Counted from the first letter of the stretch, positions 1 to 8,060 are shown. The stretch: DNA of 24,670 nt from an uncultured archaeon (GCA_902385025.1 CABMDX010000171.1:1-24670); one strand, 5' to 3'. Notes: generated by a model not told the origin, from the letters alone. Made by a program: numbers and translations.

Positions 1-119
1 ACTCCCTTGCCCATTGCTCCATATCCCTAAGTGGGGCGACTATATCTATATATTTTTATTGTTTAAAGACAATGCAGCAGGGTTGATAATAATATTCTGT
101 ATTCCCTACCTAATGGGAG

Positions 120-1348
120 TTAAGGTTTTAATATAAGGGCTGCCTTAAAGCTTTCTAGATAATGTTCCTTATCTTTAATAAGTTCCTTGCTTAGTGTTGC
201 AAAGGTTTTATTAAGCGAATTAGTAGGTATGCCGCATATGGCTCGACGAAATACATAACTTTCAACCAACTTTAAAATTTCAATAAATTCTTCTTGATTT
301 AATAAATTTTTGGAACAATCGTCATAAAGTTGCAGCAAAAAGGGATATGCTACATCAACTTTTAAAGCATTAATATCCCCCAAAATAGGCGCCACTTGCT
401 CTCCTGCATTATCCAGTAATGCTAATTTTGCGAAATATTTGAAATAATAATTGACATCCTCGACGACCGCGTATTTATCAAATTTATTAGTGCATGAAAC
501 ATGTTTTTTGAATTCGTCATAGACTTCTTTCATCTTTGGTATGTTTCCAGAAGTCTTAATAGTAAGATAATCTCGCATAAATCGATCAAATTTTTGTGAA
601 TATTCGTCGGCAGCGAATCGTTTTTCCATAGGAAACCAATAAGTCTGATACAGTTTGGCCTGGTCTTCAGGATCTAGATCCATCAAGATGAAGTTTCGAA
701 TCAGATCTGATTGCGAGAGATCTAAACCTGTTGAGTTTAGACTCTCAAAAATAAGTTGGGGGTTGTCGTTTTGATCTAAAGCGATCTCTCCTATCATTAA
801 TTTGCCTATGGCATCATAAATCTGCAACGGATCTAGTTTACATTTCTTAAGTTCACTTAAAAAATAATTATAATTTTCGACTATTTTATTTGAAACCGGA
901 TTTTGGAGCTCACGATCTTCAATAATATCAATAAACGTGCCCTTATCATTTTGAGTTAAGATTAGTTTATAGCGTTGATCGCCCGTTTCATCACTATTAA
1001 TTAATAGATTGTTGAGAATTTTCTTGCGGCTTAAGCTTGTCTCTTTTTTATTTTGTTCGATAAATAGTCCTAATGCTACTAATAGCAATGAAATAGTGAC
1101 AAGGCGTTGTTGTCCGTCAATTACTGTATATCGTTGTGGCAAAGTGATAGGAGTCGGAATGCTCCTATAGACTATAGATCCGATAAAATGAGCTGGAAAA
1201 TAAGCGTGCTATTTGTTAACATGAGGATATCTTTCCAAAGTTTCTCACACTGCTTCGGATTCCAGCTATAGGTTCGTTGGTAGATTGGAATTATAAATTG
1301 CTTGGTACCATTGAGCAGCTTGAATAAATGTGCTTGATTTGCGATCAT
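120..1348 (-). pseudogene. DUF262 (GmrSD-like) protein gene, frameshifted
   Basis: Two minus-strand pieces together read as one DUF262 protein. The first piece (from ATG at 1348) carries FIIPIYQRTYSWNPKQCEKL, the typical N-terminal DUF262 motif. The second piece (down to 120) carries VIDGQQRLVTISLLL, the signature DGQQR motif. They lie in different frames. After LWKDILMLTNS the first frame hits TAG, while the next frame reads YFPAHFIGSIVY directly into the DGQQR part, so a frameshift sits near 1196-1215. DUF262 is the N-terminal nuclease/NTPase-like domain of GmrSD-type modification-dependent restriction proteins. Full-length members are usually about 550-600 residues and end in a DUF1524 HNH domain. 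I see no such domain before the stop at 120, so the gene also seems to lack its C-terminus. It is probably inactive, unless the frameshift is a sequence error. Confidence 0.8.
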
Positions 1349-1390
1349 GAATCCGACACCTATGAGGTCCTTTGCAGGGATTATAATCAT

Positions 1391-1673
1391 ATATAATCTT
1401 AAAATTAACCCTTGAAAAAGAAGGTTTTTTCCATCCGATTAAAGATTATTTTTTAGGGTTAATTGCTATGGGAACTTAAATTGTGGATTTACATTAATCT
1501 CCAATGGGCGAAACGCGATGAAATTTGCCTACATCCTCGCTATTCCCATGACCTCTGCCACTTGCCAGCAAGAATATCCAAAAGAGAGGATTATTCGCTC
1601 CACGGCGTCTAGCTGCAATCCAATTAAAATGGCACGTGAGACGAAACAAGGATAAAGCAATGATGCATATCAG
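1391..1673. repeat. AT-rich intergenic stretch with a 10-bp inverted repeat
   Basis: No gene is supported between the DUF262 pseudogene and the RelE-type toxin. The stretch contains a perfect 10-bp inverted repeat, AATTAACCCT at 1403-1412 and AGGGTTAATT at 1455-1464. A second 7-bp pair, TAATCTT at 1395-1401 and AAGATTA at 1442-1448, crosses it. The repeat lies just upstream of the DUF262 start, so it could be an operator or a transcript structure. Chance is also possible in AT-rich sequence. Confidence 0.4.
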
Positions 1674-1944
1674 TCAATAGTTGCGATAGATTATACTCCT
1701 GTTGCCAATATCTATAATATGGATGACAAGGGCCTTTTCGCTTATATTCATAATAACACGATGATCTCCCACCCGAAATGAATAGAGAGGGACTTCAAAT
1801 GAACCCTTCAACTTCTTTATATAGCGTTTGGGATCTTCAACTTCGGAAAGGGCATCTATCGAATTGAGGATGCGCTTTGCATTTTCCTTTGGAATCTTCT
1901 TGAGGGCCTTCACCAGCGCCTGGTGAATAGAGCACCTGAAACAT
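1674..1944 (-). pseudogene. RelE/ParE-family toxin with a one-base frameshift
   Basis: The body (GTG-initiated from 1913) reads VKALKKIPKENAKRILNSI and continues through RVGDHRVIMNI to a terminal NRSIIYRNY, the pattern of RelE-superfamily ribosome-dependent mRNA interferases. The usual N-terminus is missing from that frame but present in another. The upstream antitoxin ends in TGATG, whose ATG (1944-1942) starts MFQVLYSP, a typical RelE beginning. Removing one G from CCAGGCG near 1921-1923 would join MFQVLYSP to ALVKALKKIP and give a normal toxin of about 89 residues. The one-base stop/start overlap with the antitoxin is typical of translationally coupled antitoxin-toxin pairs and supports the upstream start. 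As read, the toxin is probably inactive or very poorly made, unless the extra base is an error. Confidence 0.75.
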
Positions 1945-2183
1945 CAGGAAGACTCCAGCATCTTCCTAACTTCCTGGCTGGTAAAAGATCTACCCTCCTT
2001 GAGATCTTTTAAAGCTTCGTCTATCTTTTTTTCAGTCTCTGAATCCAGGGGCTCTTCATCAAGGATAATGCTGGCCAGGCGGTCAATAACATCGCTGTAG
2101 CTCTCTGTCGGGTGGAGCTTGAGATGATCCAGGCGGTCTCTGACCTTCGGATCGATCTCAACCAGCAATGAGGCAGTAGACAT
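1944..2183 (-). CDS. Antitoxin of a RelE-type toxin-antitoxin pair (DUF7557-like)
   Basis: The 79-residue protein begins MSTASLLVEIDPKVRDRLD and continues with LKLHPTESYSDVIDRL, the short ribbon-helix-helix-like core shared by archaeal antitoxins of the DUF7557 type. An acidic, amphipathic C-terminal part follows (DSETEKKIDEALKDLKEG, then TSQEVRKML), as in antitoxins that wrap around RelE toxins. The frame stays open upstream to 2288 and would add a hydrophobic stretch, but the ATG at 2183 gives the expected antitoxin length, so I use it. The stop TGA overlaps the toxin ATG by one base. The antitoxin looks intact although its toxin is frameshifted. Such antitoxins normally bind their own promoter together with the toxin. 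Confidence 0.75.
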   Translation of the reverse strand: MSTASLLVEIDPKVRDRLDHLKLHPTESYSDVIDRLASIILDEEPLDSETEKKIDEALKDLKEGRSFTSQEVRKMLESS

Positions 2184-2439
2184 AGCATTATCATTGATCT
2201 TCAAGATTAAAAAAGTAATGAACGAAACGGCCAGGACTATAGCGAGTGGCATCATAGGCATCCGAGCACCAGGTCGGCAGCATTCCATAAATTGACAGAA
2301 CCTTTAGAGATCTCATTATTTTCCACTAAAAATAGATCCAACAGCAGCCTAAACCCGGCTAATGGCTTCAGGTTGCCCTGTGTTCTCGAAGGGAGATTTA
2401 ATTAAGCTCGGCCGCATAATCCATTAATGGTGATGTCTG

Positions 2440-2661
2440 TTGATTAAGCCAAAATTGGAAGGCGATAAGCTCTCCCTTCCCATGAACATCATGCAAAAAG
2501 CAGGTTTAGTGGATGGAGACGAAGTTGAAGTGAGGCTCGAAGAAGGGAACGTAGCTATCAAGTCATTGATTAATATGGCTCGATTCAAGAAGGAGCTAAG
2601 TGGCTGTATTGAAGGCTCAAATTTCGATCCTCTTCTGGTCAAGAAAATATGGAAAGCCTGA
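2440..2661 (+). CDS. AbrB/MazE-type antitoxin (VapB-like)
   Basis: The 73-residue protein reads IKPKLEGDKLSLPMNIMQKA and then GLVDGDEVEVRLEEGNVAIK, the swapped-hairpin AbrB DNA-binding fold with its LP and GDEVEV signatures. The C-terminal tail (FKKELSGCIEGSNFDPLLVK) would bind a toxin. The only start in this frame after an upstream TGA is TTG at 2440. An ATG at 2433 in another frame begins MSV and would join this frame if one base were removed, so the true start may be lost to a small indel. The gene ends 13 bases inside a PIN-domain ORF, the usual vapB-vapC overlap. It is probably the surviving antitoxin of a decayed VapBC pair. Confidence 0.75.
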   Translation: MIKPKLEGDKLSLPMNIMQKAGLVDGDEVEVRLEEGNVAIKSLINMARFKKELSGCIEGSNFDPLLVKKIWKA

Positions 2662-2813
2662 CTTTCATCGATTCCAATATCTGGTTTTGCCACTTCAGGC
2701 AATATGCAAAAGAGCATGAAACCATATCAGAGGGCCTGGAGCGAATCCTCGACGGCGAAGTTGCGCGCGGGAATATCTCTCGAATACTTTTGTTTAAAGC
2801 TGGAACTCCCTGA
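2649..2813 (+). pseudogene. PIN-domain (VapC-type) toxin, N-terminal remnant
   Basis: Starting from ATG at 2649, overlapping the AbrB-type gene by 13 bases, the frame reads MESLTFIDSNIWFCHFRQYA, then KEHETISEGLERIL. This is the N-terminus of a PIN RNase with its first metal-binding Asp in FIDSN. The ORF stops after 54 residues at TGA 2811-2813, against about 130 for a full PIN toxin, and the remaining acidic residues of the active site are absent. Between 2814 and 2955 another frame reads APRLLTQDLVEILLQSG, with no clear PIN features, so the rest was probably lost or replaced by a rearrangement. Confidence 0.65.
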
Positions 2814-2960
2814 TCTCTCTCATTCAAAGCACCTCGTCTCCTAACGCAGGATTTGGTTGAGATTTTGCTGCAAAGCGGCATACTACCTCCTAATGAGAGT
2901 TCAACGGATCTAGAGTCCAAAAAGGAAAGAGAAATATATCTTACTCGCTTATGATTAATA

Positions 2961-2975
2961 AAAGGAGGAAATCCT
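2961..2975 (+). promoter_or_regulatory. Strong Shine-Dalgarno of the sulfatase gene
   Basis: AAAGGAGG lies about seven bases before the ATG at 2976. It is one of the clearest ribosome binding sites in the window and fixes the sulfatase start. Confidence 0.8.
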
Positions 2976-4586
2976 ATGAACGGATTGTTATGTAAACTGG
3001 CGATCGTCACGTTTCTATTAATCTCGGTTGCCAGTTGCAGCCTCGATTCGGGTAACACTGGTCTGTCTCCCATACCACATGATCTGAAGGGACACGGTGC
3101 TGACCAGATAACACCAGAGAATTCAGGGGCAGAGGTTTTAACGAATAGGAAAAATGCTTTATCCAATAATTCGAGCCTCGCGGAGGTTATTACTGAGGAT
3201 GTGATGCCTGCGCCTCCAAAGCCGAATATCATTATCATACTTGTAGATAATATGGGCTATATGGACCCCGGCTGCTATGGAGGTGGCGACGTGTTAGGAG
3301 CACCGACTCCCAGGATAGACCAGATGGCTCAGGAGGGTTTGAAGCTTACATCCTTCTATTCTGAGACACAGTGCACTCCCACTAGGGCGGCAATCATGAC
3401 CGGAAGGCTGCCCATCAGGACCGGCATGACCCTGGCATCTGAAGCGGGATCTCTTGCGGGCATGTCTCCCAACGAGACCACACTGGCAAAAGTGCTATCC
3501 AATGCCGGCTATAAGACGGCAATGTTCGGCAAGTGGCATCTGGGTGATATCGATGAAAGCATGCCTCAGAATATGGGTTTTGATGAATGGTTCGGGATAT
3601 TGTATCATCTGAATACCTACAGTCTGAAAGAGCGCATCGGTTTCGATCCCAAATGGGATAAAGGCCTGGATGAAAATTATGGAATGGTGGAAGCCAGGAA
3701 AGGCGAGAAGCTCAAGCTCATAGTGCCACTAAATACGAGCAGTTTGGGAATTGTTGATGAGCAGTGCACAGACAGAGCAATTGCATACATCAATAATCAG
3801 GCCAACTCCACCAAGCCCTTCTTCATATACCTTCCTCTGGCCAGGACGCACTTTCCCAGTGTTGCAAATCCGAAATTTTCAGGGGCATCTAACAGGGGTC
3901 CATATGGTGATGGAGTAGTAGAGACCGATTATCATGTAGGCCAGGTACTGGATGCACTTCGAGATATCGGGAAGGACAATAATACCATAGTAATCTTCAC
4001 AAGCGATAACGGCCCGACGCTTGACCAATGGCCTGATTCGGGGTATTCTCCATTCCGGGGCGGAATAGGCACAGTCTACGAAGGAGGTGTGCGCGTTCCC
4101 TGCATATTCAGGTGGCCTGGTGTGATCGAGAAAGGAAGAGTATCCAACGAGATTATGTGCTGCCTGGATCTATTTACAACCCTTGCAAATCTGGGTGAAG
4201 GAAAGATTCCTTCGGACAGGCCTATCGATGGCCTGGACCAAACGAAATTCCTGCTCGGTTCTCAGAAGAACTCCAGCAGAGAATGGGTGGTGTGGTATAC
4301 TGGAACCGATAGTGCCGCTACGACGCTTCCAGCAGCTATGCGCTGGCATCAGTTCAAGATAATCAGGAAAGGATATGATTCATTCCAGGGACCTGAAAGC
4401 GATTACTCCCAAATTCCCGCTGTCTATAATATCGAAATGGACCCAAGCGAGCAGCATAATATCGCAGGGGAGCACGATTTCGCGATAACAGCATTCCAAA
4501 CGGTCTATAGACAGCTTGTGGCGAGCATGAGGAAATATCCGAACACGCCATCAAGGGCATATCCAATAGTAGGGGGTGGGAGCTAA
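2976..4586 (+). CDS. Cys-type sulfatase (arylsulfatase family), predicted lipoprotein
   Basis: The 536-residue protein begins with a lipoprotein signal (hydrophobic AIVTFLLISVASC, lipidation Cys21). A low-complexity linker of about 60 residues follows, then an alkaline-phosphatase-fold sulfatase domain from about residue 83. The sulfatase signature CTPTR (Cys133-Arg137) would give a formylglycine nucleophile. Other expected residues are visible: Asp91 and Asn92 in VDNMGY, Lys186 and His188 in GKWHLG, His292 in ARTHFP, and Asp344 and Asn345 in FTSDNGP. The family cleaves sulfate esters. The substrate cannot be told from sequence. Export and membrane anchoring suggest action on external sulfated polymers or on the cell's own surface glycans. 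No formylglycine-generating or anaerobic sulfatase-maturating enzyme is visible in this window. It sits alone, after the decayed VapBC remnant, with its own strong ribosome binding site. Confidence 0.92.
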   Translation: MNGLLCKLAIVTFLLISVASCSLDSGNTGLSPIPHDLKGHGADQITPENSGAEVLTNRKNALSNNSSLAEVITEDVMPAPPKPNIIIILVDNMGYMDPGCYGGGDVLGAPTPRIDQMAQEGLKLTSFYSETQCTPTRAAIMTGRLPIRTGMTLASEAGSLAGMSPNETTLAKVLSNAGYKTAMFGKWHLGDIDESMPQNMGFDEWFGILYHLNTYSLKERIGFDPKWDKGLDENYGMVEARKGEKLKLIVPLNTSSLGIVDEQCTDRAIAYINNQANSTKPFFIYLPLARTHFPSVANPKFSGASNRGPYGDGVVETDYHVGQVLDALRDIGKDNNTIVIFTSDNGPTLDQWPDSGYSPFRGGIGTVYEGGVRVPCIFRWPGVIEKGRVSNEIMCCLDLFTTLANLGEGKIPSDRPIDGLDQTKFLLGSQKNSSREWVVWYTGTDSAATTLPAAMRWHQFKIIRKGYDSFQGPESDYSQIPAVYNIEMDPSEQHNIAGEHDFAITAFQTVYRQLVASMRKYPNTPSRAYPIVGGGS

Positions 4587-4880
4587 TCTCAACTCCTAAA
4601 ATTTGCATAACCTGTAAAGCCATTTTCTCTTTTTTCGATTTGATATAATTGCAGGATCTTATTATAAGAAAAGATGCATAATACTATGCCTGGGGAAGGA
4701 ACTTGACAACCTGTGATCAACGACGCGATTTGCTCTTCAAATCTGCCGATTCTTGATGGTCCCGGTCTCTCTCTCCTTGCAATGGTTGTCTCGTAAGGGC
4801 TTTCTTCATGTCTCATTTCCCAGAGGAGACCTGGCGCTTTCGCCTTCAATTGAGCCCGGACACCCTTGAGCGCGAATTCG

Positions 4881-5327
4881 TCACCCTCCGCCGTGCAATG
4901 CGATCCACCCCGCACACGAGAAGGCGAACTTCGCTTCAGCATCCCAGCCCAGTCTCGCTAGGGCCACGCCCTTGTTATGCCAGGCATGAGCATTCCCAGG
5001 GTTGATCTGCAATGCCTTTTCAAATGAGGAGATAGCCCTATCAAATCGCTCCAGGGCGCAGAGCATCAATCCCTTATTGTACCATGCATCGTGATGGCGC
5101 GGGTCGAGCATGCATGCCTTTTCGAAGGATCTGAGGGCCTCCTCAAACCTGTTCAGACCGGCCAGAGCCAGGCCGTGATGATTCCAGAGATCTGCATCCT
5201 CCGAATCGATCTGAATGGCTTGATCATATGTCGCTATGGCATTTTCAAACTGGCCCGCGTTGAGAAGTCCATTTCCCTTTCTGATCAAAGAGGCGACTTT
5301 CTCATTGCATGGACGGGATTGTGCCAT
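4881..5327 (-). CDS. Small TPR-repeat protein
   Basis: The 148-residue protein consists of about four 34-residue tetratricopeptide repeats, at roughly residues 11-44, 45-78, 79-112 and a partial fourth. Typical cores are ATYDQAIQIDSEDADLW and SFEKALQINPGNAHAWHNKG. It has no signal peptide or membrane segment, so it should be a soluble protein-binding scaffold. Start ATG at 5327 lies divergent from the ketopantoate reductase gene with about 80 bases between them. No strong ribosome binding site is visible. The last dozen residues leave the TPR pattern and end at TGA; this may be natural. The partner is unknown. The roughly 295 bases between this gene and the sulfatase hold no gene I can support. 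Confidence 0.85.
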   Translation of the reverse strand: MAQSRPCNEKVASLIRKGNGLLNAGQFENAIATYDQAIQIDSEDADLWNHHGLALAGLNRFEEALRSFEKACMLDPRHHDAWYNKGLMLCALERFDRAISSFEKALQINPGNAHAWHNKGVALARLGWDAEAKFAFSCAGWIALHGGG

Positions 5328-5410
5328 TTAACTTTCCATTTTGGCCTGCCAAGTGGATAAGCCTTTGTTTTTCGAAAGCCTCTTAAGGGACAATTCTCTA
5401 AGCCCGTTTC

Positions 5411-6430
5411 ATGAATCAAGGCAACAGGCCCAGCTATCTCATCTACGGCGCAGGAGCCTTAGGCAGTGTCCTGGGAGGATTTCTGCAAAAAATCGGGCGC
5501 CGCGTGACATACGCCGGCAGAGGAGAGCATTTCCTGGCATTCCAGGAAAGGGGTTTGAGGATCACAGGTATTTGGGGCGACCACTTCGTCCCGCCTGAGG
5601 AGATAAAGGCCCTCTCTGGCCTCACACCCCCCCAGGAAAAATTTTCAACGATACTTCTTTCTGTTAAATCCAAAGACACTGATGCTGCGGCATCTGAGGC
5701 CTCTGCGCTTCTGCAAGATGACGGCATCATGGTCTCCATTCAAAACGGCCTCAATAATTGGGAGACTATTGCAAAACATGTGGGCCAGGAGCGGACTGTT
5801 GGCTCGCGTGTCATCTTCGGGGCAGACATTCCCCTGCCGGGCCTGGCAAGAGTTACCGTCAACGCTGATGATGTGCTGCTTGGAGAGCCTTTCCTGCCCA
5901 CAAATCAGAGCCTCTTGCAGACTCTGCAAGAGGACCTGCGTTGCAGCGGCATACCTGCCAGAGTTGTGTCAAGAGATGAGATCTGGGCAGCTCTCTGGGG
6001 AAAGGTGCTCTACAATAGCTCTCTTAATCCTCTGGGAGCCATTCTGGAGGTCCCCTATGGGAAATTGGGGGAAAACGATGAGACGCGCGAGATCATCAGG
6101 ACCATCATCAAGGAGATTTTCCTGGTTTTGGAGGCCAAAGGAGTGAAGGTTCCCTACCGGGACGCAGATGATTATTACCATTATCTCCTGGAGAAGCAGC
6201 TTCCACCCACAAAAGGCCACCGCGCCAGCATGCTGCAGGATATTCTGCTTGGAAGGAGAACGGAGATCGATGCCTTGAACGGGGCCATCTCCCAGTATGC
6301 CAGGAAGCTGGATATACCAACGCCTTACAATGACCTGCTCACACTCCTGATGAAGTTCAAGGAGAGGCCGGAAAACCAGGGACAGGGGAAGGCAGATGAT
6401 GTGGTTCTGCCTGCTTTGCATCGCGGCTGA
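5411..6430 (+). CDS. panE: 2-dehydropantoate 2-reductase (ketopantoate reductase)
   Basis: This is a 339-residue member of the ApbA/PanE family, which reduces 2-dehydropantoate to pantoate with NADPH in the coenzyme A pathway. The N-terminal Rossmann motif GAGALGS (residues 13-19) is followed by a basic stretch suited to NADP. The family motif QNGLNNWE is at 111-118. The catalytic region ALWGKVLYNSSLNPLGA holds the conserved Lys198 and Asn202. The C-terminal helical domain contains the typical HRASMLQDILLGRRTEID and ends in a short variable tail. Length fits the family. Start ATG at 5411 has no good Shine-Dalgarno sequence. The GerW-like gene follows 47 bases downstream on the same strand, so the two may be cotranscribed. 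Archaeal members of this family can be sensitive to CoA feedback; that cannot be judged here. Confidence 0.92.
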   Translation: MNQGNRPSYLIYGAGALGSVLGGFLQKIGRRVTYAGRGEHFLAFQERGLRITGIWGDHFVPPEEIKALSGLTPPQEKFSTILLSVKSKDTDAAASEASALLQDDGIMVSIQNGLNNWETIAKHVGQERTVGSRVIFGADIPLPGLARVTVNADDVLLGEPFLPTNQSLLQTLQEDLRCSGIPARVVSRDEIWAALWGKVLYNSSLNPLGAILEVPYGKLGENDETREIIRTIIKEIFLVLEAKGVKVPYRDADDYYHYLLEKQLPPTKGHRASMLQDILLGRRTEIDALNGAISQYARKLDIPTPYNDLLTLLMKFKERPENQGQGKADDVVLPALHRG

Positions 6431-6477
6431 GAAAGCCTTTTCATCTATCAGCAACAACAATTAATGGGAGTGATAAG

Positions 6478-6855
6478 ATGGATAACCTGGCAGAGATTCT
6501 TCAGACCATAACTGGAGAGATGCAAAAGTCTCTCTCCGCGAGGACGGTAGTTGCAGAACCCATTGCTGCAGAGGGCAAGACCATAATTCCGCTGGTCAGT
6601 ATTGGCGCGGGCTTTGGCGCCGGATCGGGTAGTGGAAAAGACCAGAGCAGCTCTGGCGGAAGCGGAGGTGGAGGTGCCCTGGGCATCAAGCCAGTGGCAG
6701 TGGTAGTAATAGACCAGGAGGGCGTTCGTGTGGAGCGGCTGACTGAGACCAAGCATTCTCTGATAGAGCATCTGGTGGAGTCAATGCCCAGGTTCATCGA
6801 GAGCATGTCCCGCAAGAAGGAGAAGCATATCGAGGTCGAAGAGCCACATGAATAG
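6478..6855 (+). CDS. GerW/YtfJ family protein
   Basis: The 125-residue protein has the spore YtfJ (GerW) layout. An N-terminal helix carries LAEILQTITGEMQKSLSART, and the central part reads EGKTIIPLVSIGAGFGAGSG. A Gly/Ser-rich loop (KDQSSSGGSGGGGALGIKP) follows, then the strand PVAVVVIDQEGVRVERL and a charged C-terminus. In Bacillus the family is tied to spore germination, but it is widespread in non-sporulating archaea, where its role is unknown. No signal peptide or membrane segment is visible. GGGAG lies before the ATG. The stop is TAG. The roughly 250 bases downstream hold no gene I can support, only short open frames with poor coding character. Confidence 0.88.
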   Translation: MDNLAEILQTITGEMQKSLSARTVVAEPIAAEGKTIIPLVSIGAGFGAGSGSGKDQSSSGGSGGGGALGIKPVAVVVIDQEGVRVERLTETKHSLIEHLVESMPRFIESMSRKKEKHIEVEEPHE

Positions 6856-7102
6856 GAATGATATGCACAATAAATGTCCTGTCGGACAGTGAGAAGAGTT
6901 CCAACGGGCGAGTAATTTGTGCTGCTGCACGGATATCCATATTGAGCCCCAGCGGCAGAGAAAGTATCCCGGATGAGGATCGCGGGAACGGCAAGTCAGA
7001 GACGAGGATCAATTGGGCCACTGGAACGGAAAGAAGAGCAGAATGGCCGCCAGTGCATCTTGGGCAATGCCATTCTCTTGGCTATCTTCAACCTCACCCG
7101 GT

Positions 7103-7660
7103 TTATCCGGATTTCGTATTCTCTGTGGTGAAGGTAATCTTGACCTCTCCAGGATACTCGCTGTTCATAACGTCTGCGAAAATGTCTTCTGCGACGGCAT
7201 TTAAATTGCTGTAGTAATCAGATATATCGTCGTTGAAGAATTGAATGACTGACTTCTTAAAGATAACCGCAATCTGCCATTGACTGCGGGGATTCGGCGG
7301 CGATGTGCCAACTATATTTATGGCATCCACGAAATATTCATTGCCCGCCAAGCCGCCTTTGATTGCCTGCAGAACGGCGTTCACAGGATCTGTTCCCACT
7401 GGCAGCGAAGGCTTGATTGGTTTTCCGGAACGATCCAGAACTTGCACATGCACTTTGATATTGCCCATATCGTAGGAAGTCTTGAGTATCGCAGCCAGAG
7501 GATAGCTGGTCCCATCCACAGCCACTATATCTATGAAATAGTTTGCGCCTTCCTGCCGCATGGGTTGCACATGTACCGACGGACTTCTTCCAATAGAATA
7601 TAAGATCTTATTATACAGCGTATACCATGGCGGACTTAGCTTAAACGTCTTTGCACTTAT
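7103..7660 (-). CDS. Hypothetical protein with a probable ATA start codon
   Basis: I do not recognise this family. From the first standard start (GTG at 7570) it is 155 residues, but the frame is open and protein-like for 30 codons further, reading SAKTFKLSPPWYTLYNKILY and then SIGRSPSVH. The sequence AAGGAGG sits about seven bases before an in-frame ATA at 7660-7658, and no ATG, GTG or TTG is correctly placed there. An archaeal TATA box lies just upstream. The natural reading is a 185-residue protein whose ATG has become ATA. The body (YFIDIVAVDGTSYPLAAIL, NIKVHVQVLDRSGKPI, QWQIAVIFKKSVIQFF) suggests an alpha/beta soluble protein without signal peptide. If ATA does not start translation, a shorter product from GTG 7570 is possible. 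Confidence 0.7.
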   Translation of the reverse strand: MSAKTFKLSPPWYTLYNKILYSIGRSPSVHVQPMRQEGANYFIDIVAVDGTSYPLAAILKTSYDMGNIKVHVQVLDRSGKPIKPSLPVGTDPVNAVLQAIKGGLAGNEYFVDAINIVGTSPPNPRSQWQIAVIFKKSVIQFFNDDISDYYSNLNAVAEDIFADVMNSEYPGEVKITFTTENTKSG

Positions 7661-7670
7661 AGCAATTCCT

Positions 7671-7706
7671 CCTTATTAGGGGATTACGTCTTATATATTT
7701 ATACAT
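7671..7706 (-). promoter_or_regulatory. TATA box and ribosome binding site of the ATA-start gene
   Basis: On the minus strand TATAAATATATAAG (about 7691-7704) matches an archaeal TATA element, followed about 20 bases later by AAGGAGG. The arrangement points to initiation at 7660 rather than at the internal GTG at 7570. Confidence 0.55.
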
Positions 7707-8060
7707 TATGTACGAACTAAACTCAGCACTACTTGTTTGAACAATTCATACTGATTCATGTAGGCATTCTCTTGAATACGAAGTCTTCCAAGGTGATCGG
7801 GACCACATGGAAAATGATTAATCAGTATCTTCTAAACCAAAAAGATGCTAAGGTATTAGAAGCGCAAAGTTAAATATCTTACGAAGTAGAAAACATATCT
7901 ATAAACTTGCTCAAGACTCCTATTAGCTTCCTGGACGAGCTGCATAATTAAGGAATGCAACTTGCAGCTATCATAGATATTCTCTATTCACTATCAAATT
8001 TTGCGCGACTGTGTCGTAATATCGATGATCGTTCTTTGAAGAAAAATGAGAACCTCAGAT
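7707..8060. other. Intergenic stretch without a supported gene
   Basis: About 350 bases of AT-rich sequence between the ATA-start gene and dodecin. The only structure I see is a 9-bp inverted repeat, ATACTGATT at 7748-7756 and AATCAGTAT at 7820-7828, with a nested CATGT/ACATG pair. Open frames here are short and look random. Confidence 0.5.

Noticed and set aside
1944..2288. Longer antitoxin form with a hydrophobic N-terminal segment
   Set aside because: The ATG at 2183 gives the expected antitoxin start. The upstream extension is not shared with the family as far as I know.
2639..3238. A 199-residue minus-strand open frame over the VapC remnant and sulfatase start
   Set aside because: It is antisense to the PIN remnant and sulfatase and has no recognisable domain.
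4589..4942. A 117-residue minus-strand open frame between the sulfatase and the TPR gene
   Set aside because: It overlaps the TPR gene end in another frame and has low-complexity, non-family sequence. It does not extend the TPR repeats.
6858..7214. A 118-residue plus-strand open frame after the GerW-like gene
   Set aside because: It overlaps the 3' end of the well-supported minus-strand gene at 7103-7660 and has no family motifs or ribosome binding site.
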